From contig CAOJOK010000015.1 of NCBI GenBank assembly GCA_948440265.1, positions 1-39,130 on the forward strand: a stretch of DNA of 39,130 nucleotides, written 5' to 3'. Source of the stretch: an uncultured Clostridia bacterium (GTDB lineage Bacteria > Bacillota > Clostridia > Christensenellales > Pumilibacteraceae). Of the stretch, positions 31,683-39,130 are shown piece by piece. Within the stretch, counting starts at the first letter, position 1, and each line of letters opens with the position of its first letter. The notes under the pieces were generated by a model that saw only the letters and a list, made by a program, of their open reading frames with translations, was not told the DNA's origin and made no database searches. A program made the position numbers and the translations under genes.

Positions 31683-34679
31683 ATGAGTATTTTCAGCAAG
31701 AAGAAATTGTGGATTGCGCTCACAAGCGTATTTGCGTTTTTGCTTGTGGTGGTGATTGTCGGCTTGTGCGTAATGAATTTTTACGAACAGCCCATAAATC
31801 TCTATCTTAAAGTCAAAACGCAGAAGATTATCCCCGAGCCGGGTGCCAAGATATATTATTGGACGGATTGGGAAGACGAGAACAAGCTCGTCGAGTATGA
31901 GAAACAGCTCTGCGAAGACATCGAGGGCGAAGGCGCGGCACTTTTGATGAATAAAAACGATACCCTGCCGTTGAAAGAAGGCACGAAGTTCAGTTGCTTT
32001 TCGCAGTCGTCGGTAGACCTTTTATACGGCGGTACGGGTTCGGGTCAGGTGTCGGCGTCCAACGCCATATCGTTGAAAGCGGCTTTGGAAGACTCTTTCG
32101 GCGAAAACACCGTAAACCCCGACCTTTGGAAGTTCTATGTGACTTCGGGCTATAAGCGCGTGAATGCCGCAACGACGGGCGGCAATCAGGGACAGTACAG
32201 AATAAACGAAGTGCCCTGGTCGAAGTACAGCGAGCCGCTTAAAAACACGTTCAAGAATTACGGCGACGTGGCGCTTGTCGTGCTCGCGAGAAGCGGCGGC
32301 GAAGGCGCGGACCTTCCGAGCGGTTTGGATTCATTGAAACCGTATATGACAGACGGAGATTATCTGCGCCTGTGCAAGGAAGAAGTGGAGCTTCTGCAGA
32401 ACCTGAAAACAATGAAAGACGCGGGTACGTTCAAAAAGATTGTGGTGCTTTTGAACTCCGCCAACACGCTTCAACTCGACTTCCTCGATAGTTACGGCAT
32501 CGACGCCGTACTGTGGACGGGCGACGTAGGTATGACAGGCATAAATGCAGTTGCGGATATTTTGCGCGGCAATATAAATCCGTCGGGCAGAATAGTCAGC
32601 ACATTCCTCAAGGACAATCATTCTGCGCCTGCAATGGTAAATTTCGGCGCATATGACTATACCAACGCGGCACAGCTTGGCTTGGAAACCGCGCAGAACA
32701 ACACGGATAAGGGCGTAGTCAAAGCCAATAAGAACTATGTGGTGTATCAGGAAGGAATATATGTAGGATACAGATATTACGAAACGAGATACGAAGATTA
32801 TGTTTTGGGACAGGGCAACGCAGGCACGTTCGATTATAACTCCGTTGTGGCATACCCGTTCGGAAGCGGAATGTCGTATGTGAATTTCGAGTATTCCGAC
32901 TTCGACGTGGAAGAAAAAGCGGATACGTTCGAAGTGACGGTCAAGGTCAAGAATACGGGAAACATAGCGGCAAAACATACCGTGCAGATATACTTCCAGT
33001 CGCCGTACGGAGCGTATGAAAAAGAGAACGCTGTGGAGAAGTCCGCGGTGGAGATATGCGGTTTCGACAAGAAAGAGATAAAGAAAGGCGCGACGGAAAC
33101 ATATACGATAACGGTCAGAAAGGAAGACTTGACAAGCTATGACCATATGAAAGCAAAGACGTATATAATGAGCGAAGGCGACTATTATTTCACGGCGGCG
33201 ACCGACGCGCATAATGCGGTGAATAACATCTTAATGGCGAAGAAAGCAAACGGAATAGCGGTGGACGAAAGCAAGATGAGCGGAAGCGGAAATGCCGCGC
33301 TTGCAAAGAAGTGGAACAAAGCGGAGATAGATACGGAAACATACTCCGTGTCGAAAGCGACGGGAAAGAAGATAAGCAACCTGTTCGAAGAAGCGGACTT
33401 GAATAAGTACGAAGGAACGAAAGAGCAGAAGATAACCTATCTTACGAGACAGGACTGGACGGGAACGTTCCCGAAGAAGACGGTCGAATTGAAAGTGACG
33501 GATAAGATGTGGGAAGACGGACTGACGCACGACGAGAGCGGCAGGGCGGCAATTATGGAAAAGTACAAGAATCTCTATTATTCCGACGTCACGACTATGC
33601 CGAACGTCAACACTGACGCAGGCTTAAAGGTCGCCGACCTTTGCGAGATTGCGGCGGACGACGACAGGTGGAATAAGCTTATCGAACAGCTTACATACTC
33701 GGAAATGACGAACGTCATATACAACGGTTTCCACTTGACTCAGCCTTGTACGAGAATAGGTCTTCCGGGAACGCTGGACGAAAACGGACCGCAGGGACTC
33801 ACGGCAGGACTTATCGGCGGCGAAAGCGCAATGTGCTATACGTCCGAAGACGTTATGGCGGCGACGTATAATCTCGAGCTCATAACTCAAATGGGCAAGT
33901 GCATAGCCGAAGACTTCATTCACGCCAGCGATGTGGATAACGGCAAGATTTACGCGGGTATTTACGGACCCGGTGCCAACATACACCGCACGCCTTACTC
34001 GGGCAGAAACTTCGAGTATTACAGCGAAGACGGCTGGCTGTCGGGCGAAATCTGCGCAACCGAAGTCGCGGCTATACAGAGTAAGGGCGTCTATGTATTC
34101 ACGAAACACTTTGCGTTGAATGACCAGGAAGAAGGCCGTTACGGCATAAGCACGTGGAGCAACGAGCAGGCTATACGAGAGCTCTATCTGGAAGGATTCG
34201 AAGGCTCGGTTCGCGGCGGCGGACTCGGCGTTATGAGTTCGTTCAACAGAATAGGCGTCGTCTGGTCGGGCGCGCACCGCGGTCTTATGACAGGCATACT
34301 CCGCGACGAATGGGGTATGAAAGGCGCGGCGATAACCGACTGTTCGGTCAGCGCGAAGTATATGGACTATCGTCTCGGCGTACTTGCGGGACAGGATTTG
34401 TGGGACGGCTTCAGCGGCGGTATGGCGACGCTGGACGGCTTGGACAACGACCCTGCAATCGTCAAGGCTTGCCAGACGGCAATGAAAAGGATAGTGTACA
34501 GCATCTCCCGCAGCCACACGATGAATGTCGGTAAGGCGACGATAAAACTGCTCGTCCCTTGGTGGAGAATACTGCTCATAACGCTCATCTGCGTGTTCGG
34601 CGTTTTGGCGGTCGGAAGCGCGACAATGCTGACGCTGTCGTTGACAAAGTTCAAGGACGCGGCAAAGACAAAAGAATAA
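31683..34679 (+). CDS. GH3 glycosidase, reversed domain order, membrane anchored at both ends (copy 2)
   Basis: 998 residues with the same plan as copy 1. A membrane helix (9-31) leads to the GH3 C-type sandwich (about 70-400), with ARSGGEGADL and candidate acid/base Glu207. Next come the FnIII-like region, a linker, and the N-type barrel (about 650-925), with NIHRTPYSGRNFEYYSED, KHFALND (Lys808) and AAITDCS (candidate nucleophile Asp886). A second helix (963-987) and the tail TKFKDAAKTKE close it. One key residue is odd: the DGPxG sugar-binding motif reads ENGPQG, with Asn701 where copies 1 and 3 have Asp. Specificity or activity may be altered. Residues 345-641 are encoded by a tract almost identical to copy 3. 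AAGGAG before the ATG is strong. Confidence 0.92.
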   Translation: MSIFSKKKLWIALTSVFAFLLVVVIVGLCVMNFYEQPINLYLKVKTQKIIPEPGAKIYYWTDWEDENKLVEYEKQLCEDIEGEGAALLMNKNDTLPLKEGTKFSCFSQSSVDLLYGGTGSGQVSASNAISLKAALEDSFGENTVNPDLWKFYVTSGYKRVNAATTGGNQGQYRINEVPWSKYSEPLKNTFKNYGDVALVVLARSGGEGADLPSGLDSLKPYMTDGDYLRLCKEEVELLQNLKTMKDAGTFKKIVVLLNSANTLQLDFLDSYGIDAVLWTGDVGMTGINAVADILRGNINPSGRIVSTFLKDNHSAPAMVNFGAYDYTNAAQLGLETAQNNTDKGVVKANKNYVVYQEGIYVGYRYYETRYEDYVLGQGNAGTFDYNSVVAYPFGSGMSYVNFEYSDFDVEEKADTFEVTVKVKNTGNIAAKHTVQIYFQSPYGAYEKENAVEKSAVEICGFDKKEIKKGATETYTITVRKEDLTSYDHMKAKTYIMSEGDYYFTAATDAHNAVNNILMAKKANGIAVDESKMSGSGNAALAKKWNKAEIDTETYSVSKATGKKISNLFEEADLNKYEGTKEQKITYLTRQDWTGTFPKKTVELKVTDKMWEDGLTHDESGRAAIMEKYKNLYYSDVTTMPNVNTDAGLKVADLCEIAADDDRWNKLIEQLTYSEMTNVIYNGFHLTQPCTRIGLPGTLDENGPQGLTAGLIGGESAMCYTSEDVMAATYNLELITQMGKCIAEDFIHASDVDNGKIYAGIYGPGANIHRTPYSGRNFEYYSEDGWLSGEICATEVAAIQSKGVYVFTKHFALNDQEEGRYGISTWSNEQAIRELYLEGFEGSVRGGGLGVMSSFNRIGVVWSGAHRGLMTGILRDEWGMKGAAITDCSVSAKYMDYRLGVLAGQDLWDGFSGGMATLDGLDNDPAIVKACQTAMKRIVYSISRSHTMNVGKATIKLLVPWWRILLITLICVFGVLAVGSATMLTLSLTKFKDAAKTKE
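32716..33604 (+). repeat. 889-bp near-identical tract, shared with 35780-36668
   Basis: At a constant offset of 3064 bp the two tracts differ at only four bases that I found (32744, 33560, 33569 and 33572 in this copy). Sequence outside has many silent and amino-acid differences. The tract covers the end of the C-type sandwich, the FnIII-like domain and the linker. Confidence 0.92.
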
Positions 34680-34696
34680 TATGAACTGAAATGTAG

Positions 34697-34724
34697 GTAC
34701 CTCTCTCTTATACGAGAGCGGTGC
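34697..34724 (+). other. Intergenic hairpin between GH3 copies 2 and 3
   Basis: GTACC-T-CTCTC pairs with GAGAG-C-GGTGC around a 6-base loop, giving a 10-bp stem with one mismatch. No T run follows. It may protect mRNA ends or dampen read-through into GH3 copy 3. No separate promoter is evident in the 70-bp gap. Confidence 0.5.
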
Positions 34725-34749
34725 TTATATTAGGCATTAAGGAGTAGAA

Positions 34750-37743
34750 ATGAATATTTTTTCCAAAAAGAAATTATGGATAGTTCTTACTGCTGTTATG
34801 GGTGCGCTCACGGCGATATGTATTGCATTGCTCTGTGTGGGTATATACTATGCGGAAATAATAAACGTATTTCTGGAAGCGGACACGCAAAAAGTTATTC
34901 CCGAACCCGGTGCGAAAATCTATTATTGGACGGACTATGAGAACGAAGGAGAACTTGTGGAATACGGAAAATCCGTGTGTAAGGACATCGTGGGAGAAGG
35001 TGCGTCGCTTTTGCATAACGACGGGGTTTTACCGTTGAAAGAAGGTACGAAGTTCAGCTGTTTTTCGCAGTCGTCGGTAGACCCCATATATGCGGGTACC
35101 GGTTCGGCAAGCGTTACGGACGACGATGTCGTGTCGCTCAATACCGCTCTGACCGAAGTTTTCGGAGAAGGCAGCACAAATCTTGACCTTGTCAGATTTT
35201 ATACGACTTCGGGTTATAAACGCGTGAACGCCGCGCTGTCGGGCGGCAGTCCCGAACAGTACAGAATAAACGAAGTGCCCTGGTCGAAGTACAGCGAGCC
35301 GCTTAAAAATACGTTCAAGAATTACGGCGACGTGGCGCTTGTAGTGCTTGCGAGAAGCGGCGGCGAAGGCGCGGACCTGCCGAGCGGTCTGGACTCGTTG
35401 AAGCCGTATATGACAGACGGAGACTATTTGCGCCTGTGCAGGGAAGAAATGGAGCTTTTGCAGAACCTCAAAGATTTAAAGGATAAAGGTACGTTCAAGA
35501 ACATAGTTGTGTTGCTTAATATGGCAAACATAATGCAGGTGGATTTTGTGGATAAATACGATGTGGATGCCGTGCTGTGGACTGGCAATGTGGGCGCAAC
35601 GGGTATGAGCGCCGTCGCCGACATATTGTGCGGTAAAATCGTACCGTCCGGCAGGATAGCGGACACCGTTCTCAAGGACAATCATTCGTCGCCTGCAATG
35701 GTGAACTTCGGCGCGTACGCTTATACGAACGCTTCGGAGTACGATTTGGAGGAAGCACAGAATAATACGCAGAAAGGCATAGTCAAAGCCAATAAGAACT
35801 ATGTGGTATATCAGGAAGGAATATATGTAGGATACAGATATTACGAAACGAGATACGAAGATTATGTTTTGGGACAGGGCAACGCAGGCACGTTCGATTA
35901 TAACTCCGTTGTGGCATACCCGTTCGGAAGCGGAATGTCGTATGTGAATTTCGAGTATTCCGACTTCGACGTGGAAGAAAAAGCGGATACGTTCGAAGTG
36001 ACGGTCAAGGTCAAGAATACGGGAAACATAGCGGCAAAACATACCGTGCAGATATACTTCCAGTCGCCGTACGGAGCGTATGAAAAAGAGAACGCTGTGG
36101 AGAAGTCCGCGGTGGAGATATGCGGTTTCGACAAGAAAGAGATAAAGAAAGGCGCGACGGAAACATATACGATAACGGTCAGAAAGGAAGACTTGACAAG
36201 CTATGACCATATGAAAGCAAAGACGTATATAATGAGCGAAGGCGACTATTATTTCACGGCGGCGACCGACGCGCATAATGCGGTGAATAACATCTTAATG
36301 GCGAAGAAAGCAAACGGAATAGCGGTGGACGAAAGCAAGATGAGCGGAAGCGGAAATGCCGCGCTTGCAAAGAAGTGGAACAAAGCGGAGATAGATACGG
36401 AAACATACTCCGTGTCGAAAGCGACGGGAAAGAAGATAAGCAACCTGTTCGAAGAAGCGGACTTGAATAAGTACGAAGGAACGAAAGAGCAGAAGATAAC
36501 CTATCTTACGAGACAGGACTGGACGGGAACGTTCCCGAAGAAGACGGTCGAATTGAAAGTGACGGATAAGATGTGGGAAGACGGACTGACGCACGACGAG
36601 AGCGGCAGGGCGGCAATTATGGAGAAGTACAAAAAGCTCTATTATTCCGACGTCACGACTATGCCGAAGACAGGTGCGGAGCAAACGCTTTCCATTGCGG
36701 ATTTTTGTGAAAAGGAATTCAAAAGTCCCGATTGGGATACGTTGATTTCGCAAATGACCTATGCCGATTTAATCGATTTTATCGGCAACGGCGCGTATCA
36801 GACTAAACCTGTGGAAAGTTTGGGAATGCCCGGCACGCGTGCTTCCGACGGACCTTACGGCTACACAAAACCGCTTTCGGGCGGCGGTCACGGAATGTGC
36901 TTCCCCTGCGAAAGCGTGCTTGCGTCGAGCTATAACACTTCTCTTGCCGAAAAGGAAGGCAAGTGCATAGCCGAAGATTTGATTCACGCGTCGCTCGGAA
37001 GCGGAAATACGTTCTATACGGCAATATATGCTCCGGGCGCCAACATACACCGTACGCCTTACTCCGGCAGAAACGGCGAGTATTACAGCGAAGACGGATT
37101 TCTTTCGGGTAAAATGTGCGCCGCCGAAAGTGCGGGTATACGCTTGAAGGGCGTAACAGCCGTGCCCAAGCATTTTGCGTTGAACGACCAGGAAGAAGGC
37201 CGTTACGGCATAAGCACGTGGAGCAACGAACAGGCTATACGAGAGCTCTATCTCGAAGGGTTCGAAGAGTTTTCTTCTACGGGCGGCACTGCGCTTATGA
37301 GTTCGTTTAACAGAATAGGCGTCGTTTGGTCGGGAGCGCACCGCGGTCTTATGACAGGCATACTCCGCGACGAATGGGGTATGAACGGAATGACGGTCAC
37401 CGATATGGCTTCGTCGGCAAAGTATATGGATTACAGAGCAGGTATTTTGGCAGGCACAACGTTGTGGCTCGGATACTCCAACGGTATGATTTCTATGGCG
37501 CCGTACGCCGACGACGCGGCGATTGTGACGGCATATCAGTCGGCTATGAAGCATAATGCGTATACCGTTTCGAGAACGCACGCAATGAACGTCGGTCACG
37601 CCAAAATAGTAAAGATAATGCCGTGGTGGGAAGCAACGGTAATAGCGATAATTTGCGTATTCGGCGTTTTGGCTGTCGGAAGTGCGGCAATGCTGACGCT
37701 GTCGCTGACAAAATTCAAGGACGCGGCAAAGACAAAAGAATAG
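34750..37743 (+). CDS. GH3 glycosidase, reversed domain order, membrane anchored at both ends (copy 3)
   Basis: 997 residues, a paralogue of copy 2 with the same N-terminal helix (FSKKKLWIVLTAV), C-type sandwich (ARSGGEGADL, Glu206), FnIII-like region, N-type barrel and C-terminal helix with tail KFKDAAKTKE. The sugar-binding motif is intact here (SDGPYG, Asp700), and the nucleophile lies in MTVTDMASS (Asp885). PYSGRNGEYYSED has Gly where the other copies have Phe. The barrel front (about 640-770) has diverged most from copy 2, which suggests a different sugar specificity. Residues 344-640 share the near-identical tract. GGAG at 34741-34744 precedes the ATG. Terminal tag and gene order suggest tandem duplication. 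Confidence 0.93.
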   Translation: MNIFSKKKLWIVLTAVMGALTAICIALLCVGIYYAEIINVFLEADTQKVIPEPGAKIYYWTDYENEGELVEYGKSVCKDIVGEGASLLHNDGVLPLKEGTKFSCFSQSSVDPIYAGTGSASVTDDDVVSLNTALTEVFGEGSTNLDLVRFYTTSGYKRVNAALSGGSPEQYRINEVPWSKYSEPLKNTFKNYGDVALVVLARSGGEGADLPSGLDSLKPYMTDGDYLRLCREEMELLQNLKDLKDKGTFKNIVVLLNMANIMQVDFVDKYDVDAVLWTGNVGATGMSAVADILCGKIVPSGRIADTVLKDNHSSPAMVNFGAYAYTNASEYDLEEAQNNTQKGIVKANKNYVVYQEGIYVGYRYYETRYEDYVLGQGNAGTFDYNSVVAYPFGSGMSYVNFEYSDFDVEEKADTFEVTVKVKNTGNIAAKHTVQIYFQSPYGAYEKENAVEKSAVEICGFDKKEIKKGATETYTITVRKEDLTSYDHMKAKTYIMSEGDYYFTAATDAHNAVNNILMAKKANGIAVDESKMSGSGNAALAKKWNKAEIDTETYSVSKATGKKISNLFEEADLNKYEGTKEQKITYLTRQDWTGTFPKKTVELKVTDKMWEDGLTHDESGRAAIMEKYKKLYYSDVTTMPKTGAEQTLSIADFCEKEFKSPDWDTLISQMTYADLIDFIGNGAYQTKPVESLGMPGTRASDGPYGYTKPLSGGGHGMCFPCESVLASSYNTSLAEKEGKCIAEDLIHASLGSGNTFYTAIYAPGANIHRTPYSGRNGEYYSEDGFLSGKMCAAESAGIRLKGVTAVPKHFALNDQEEGRYGISTWSNEQAIRELYLEGFEEFSSTGGTALMSSFNRIGVVWSGAHRGLMTGILRDEWGMNGMTVTDMASSAKYMDYRAGILAGTTLWLGYSNGMISMAPYADDAAIVTAYQSAMKHNAYTVSRTHAMNVGHAKIVKIMPWWEATVIAIICVFGVLAVGSAAMLTLSLTKFKDAAKTKE
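35780..36668 (+). repeat. 889-bp near-identical tract, partner of 32716-33604
   Basis: Second copy of the tract, with sharp borders. To the left the genes differ at 35779, and to the right divergence is complete from 36669. The match includes silent sites, so it reflects recent gene conversion or recombination rather than selection on protein alone. Confidence 0.92.
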
Positions 37744-37756
37744 TTTGAAACAAAAG

Positions 37757-37790
37757 ATAAACTCCGCTCTTTTGTCAGGGCGGAGTTTAT
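37757..37790 (+). terminator. Hairpin after GH3 copy 3
   Basis: ATAAACTCCGC (757-767) pairs perfectly with GCGGAGTTTAT (780-790), an 11-bp stem. AAAATAT follows rather than a T run, so it may be a weak terminator or processing stem before the isomerase gene, whose start is 28 bp downstream. Confidence 0.55.
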
Positions 37791-37817
37791 AAAATATCTA
37801 TGGGAGGTAACGGACAA

Positions 37818-38663
37818 ATGACGGTAAAGGCCGTACAGCAGTTTATGTTGAGAAAGGAACTTTCTTCGGAGAATAAGGCTCGTAAGACCTTGGAACTTAT
37901 GCGTGAGTGCGGATACGACGGTATAGAGCTGAACGGTTTTATGATAAAAAAAGTTTCGATTTTCGTGCGTATGCTGACTGCACTTGCGGGTATGGGCGTT
38001 GGCAATTGCGGTTCTCTCGATTGGGGAAAACTGACCGCGGAATACGGATTGACCACGGTGTCTTTGCACGAAGATATGGGCAGCATTTTAAAAAATACGG
38101 ACGGTGTCGCAAAAGATGCCGAAAGCGTGCATACGGATACGATAGTGCTGACGGGTATGTTCAGATATGATTACACGAAAGAAGACTCGGTAAAGAATCT
38201 TTGCGTGCAGCTGAATAAAGCAGGCAGGCTGCTGAAAGAGCGCGGCTTGAACTTTTTGTACCATAACCATAATTGCGAGTTTGTGCGCACGGATAAAGGG
38301 GAAAGACCGTTCGATGTAATTCTGCGCGAAACCGACCCCGAGTATGTGAATTTCGAATTCGATTCTTATTGGGCGACAGATGCAGGCGAGGACTGCGCGG
38401 AGCTTATGAAAACAATGGGAGCAAGAATGAAACTGTACCATATAAACGATAGGGTGAGCTTGGCGAAAGGCACGGCTTCGTCGATAGTAAAATCGGACGG
38501 AACCGAACTCGGAATGGGGAATATGAACTTGAAAAAATTTGTGAATACGGCAAAAGAGTGCGGAGTTAAAGCCGTCATTTTGGAAAGCCACAGAAATTGG
38601 GCGGAAAATTCCGCGGCACGCTCTTTGCAAATAAGCTCCCGATTTATGAACGAAAACGTTTGA
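37818..38663 (+). CDS. Sugar phosphate isomerase/epimerase-type TIM barrel
   Basis: 281 residues, cytoplasmic. The fold is the xylose isomerase-like (AP endonuclease 2 type) TIM barrel: YDGIELNG (Glu37), FLYHNHNCEF (His149/His151), VNFEFDSYWATDAG (Asp182), KLYHINDR (His208) and VILESH (Glu256) supply the usual metal-binding and catalytic positions. Such enzymes isomerise or epimerise keto/aldo sugars or cyclitols. Its place behind the glycosidases suggests it processes a released sugar. GGGAGGT at 37802-37808 sits 9 bases before the ATG at 37818, which I prefer to the in-frame ATG at 37800 lying before the ribosome binding site. It is the last gene of the island. Confidence 0.87.
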   Translation: MTVKAVQQFMLRKELSSENKARKTLELMRECGYDGIELNGFMIKKVSIFVRMLTALAGMGVGNCGSLDWGKLTAEYGLTTVSLHEDMGSILKNTDGVAKDAESVHTDTIVLTGMFRYDYTKEDSVKNLCVQLNKAGRLLKERGLNFLYHNHNCEFVRTDKGERPFDVILRETDPEYVNFEFDSYWATDAGEDCAELMKTMGARMKLYHINDRVSLAKGTASSIVKSDGTELGMGNMNLKKFVNTAKECGVKAVILESHRNWAENSAARSLQISSRFMNENV

Positions 38664-38998
38664 TGGCTTTTGTCTTATCGTGTGTATGCGTAGAATTTCG
38701 TACTGCGATACTGTAAATTCGCCGTCGGTATGTTTCCGATAGGTTTGGTGCGTTTTGCTTGTCGGCAGTAAAACGTGCGGTTTTTGCGAACGTATTTTTT
38801 CTGTATTTAAGGCATTGATTTTAATTGTCGATATTTTTGTCGACAGCTGCTTTGTTTGGGAGAAAAGAAGTCACGATTGAGCCGCAGTGAAAATAATTGT
38901 TTCAACCGCCCCGAAAACAGTTGCGTTTTTACCCGTATTATGGTAGAATAATGAGCGGTCGGTTTTTGACCGTAAAGCATAATAAAGCGACCCGCCGT
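38664..38998. other. Non-coding gap before tRNA-Ser
   Basis: 335 bases with no credible gene on either strand. The sequence is T-rich, especially at 38750-38850. It ends with the tRNA promoter and a small inverted repeat CGGTC/GACCG at 38956-38972 in the tRNA leader. I see no riboswitch and no clear terminator for the isomerase gene. Confidence 0.6.
38921..38949 (+). promoter_or_regulatory. Promoter of tRNA-Ser
   Basis: TTGCGT at 921-926, a 17-bp spacer and TAGAAT at 944-949. The 5' leader before the mature tRNA is about 40 bases. Confidence 0.65.
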
Positions 38999-39088
38999 GG
39001 AGAGATGGTTGAGTGGTCGAAGGCACACGCTTGGAAAGCGTGCGTACGCTAAAACGTACCGCGGGTTCGAATCCCGCTCTCTCCGCCA
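38999..39088 (+). tRNA. tRNA-Ser (GGA), CCA encoded
   Basis: The acceptor GGAGAGA (38999-39005) pairs with TCTCTCC (39078-39084); discriminator G and encoded CCA follow. The anticodon loop TTGGAAA between CACGC and GCGTG carries GGA, reading UCC and UCU. A long variable arm (GTACG ... CGTAC) and the T arm GCGGG-TTCGAAT-CCCGC are typical of class II serine tRNAs. Confidence 0.96.
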
Positions 39089-39089
39089 T

Positions 39090-39130
39090 AAGCACCCAAT
39101 TTGAACCCAAGCGGAACAAATTGAGTGCTT
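39090..39130 (+). terminator. Terminator of tRNA-Ser, at window edge
   Basis: AAGCACCCAATTTG (090-103) pairs with CAAATTGAGTGCTT (117-130) with a single mismatch. The expected T run would lie just beyond the window. Confidence 0.75.

Noticed and set aside
37800-37817. Upstream ATG for the isomerase gene
   Set aside because: It precedes the ribosome binding site GGGAGGT; the ATG at 37818 is correctly spaced and starts at the conserved barrel.
38956-38972. Small hairpin before tRNA-Ser as T-box or riboswitch
   Set aside because: It has only a five-base stem and no conserved T-box element; it is probably just the tRNA leader.
38871-39119. Minus-strand frame with an AGFEPAV-like stretch
   Set aside because: It is the antisense of tRNA-Ser; this false protein motif is a well-known artefact over tRNA genes.

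Overview
The window looks like chromosome from a Gram-positive-type member of the Firmicutes, most likely an uncultured gut Clostridia lineage. The evidence is the gene order rpmH-rnpA-yidD-yidC-jag, lipoproteins with Firmicutes-style lipoboxes, strong AGGAGG-type ribosome binding sites, a LytTR/GHKL two-component pair, and very large MBG/Ig-like repeat surface proteins. The exact lineage is my inference and is not proven by the sequence. There are no transposases, phage genes, CRISPR arrays or rRNA genes.

Layout. (1) 1-110: a tRNA-Val(GAC), cut by the window edge, on the minus strand. (2) 180-14.27 kb: a promoter, a giant 4288-residue secreted and membrane-anchored repeat protein, and a translationally coupled membrane protein (ATGA overlap), closed by a terminator. 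(3) 14.3-15.3 kb, minus: an AT-rich pair, a TetR regulator and a small membrane protein. (4) 15.39-16.10 kb, minus: a TtcA-family tRNA thiolation enzyme. (5) 16.2-20.23 kb: the rpmH-rnpA-yidD-yidC-jag cluster. It is followed not by the usual mnmE/mnmG but by a membrane-tethered DUF2726 protein and a small unknown protein, then a strong terminator. (6) 20.3-22.5 kb, minus: a GHKL sensor kinase and a LytTR response regulator of AgrC/AgrA type. (7) 22.5-38.66 kb: a surface carbohydrate-degradation island with an SGNH-hydrolase lipoprotein, two small lipoproteins, three large GH3 enzymes with the catalytic domains in reversed order and a membrane segment at each end, a small four-helix membrane protein, a GH78-type alpha-L-rhamnosidase lipoprotein and a sugar isomerase/epimerase-type TIM barrel. 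(8) 38.66-39.13 kb: a 335-base non-coding stretch, tRNA-Ser(GGA) and its terminator.

How it may work together. Three promoters in the island (in front of genes at 22646, 23713 and 27987) share the same architecture: two direct 9-base ACAGTTTGC-like elements exactly 21 bp apart, then a TTGAAA -35 box starting exactly 19 bp after the start of the second element, then a 17-bp spacer and an xATAAT or TATTAT -10. This is the layout expected for a LytTR (AgrA-type) activator, and a LytTR response regulator gene lies divergently next to the first site. I infer that the two-component pair switches on the carbohydrate island, whose enzymes sit on the outer face of the membrane. No agrB/agrD-like signal genes and no sugar transporter are present in the window.

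The island also shows recent internal rearrangement. An 889-bp segment is almost identical between the second and third GH3 genes while the flanks have diverged. A 33-bp copy of the 5' end of the first GH3 gene lies stranded upstream, in front of one of the LytTR promoters.
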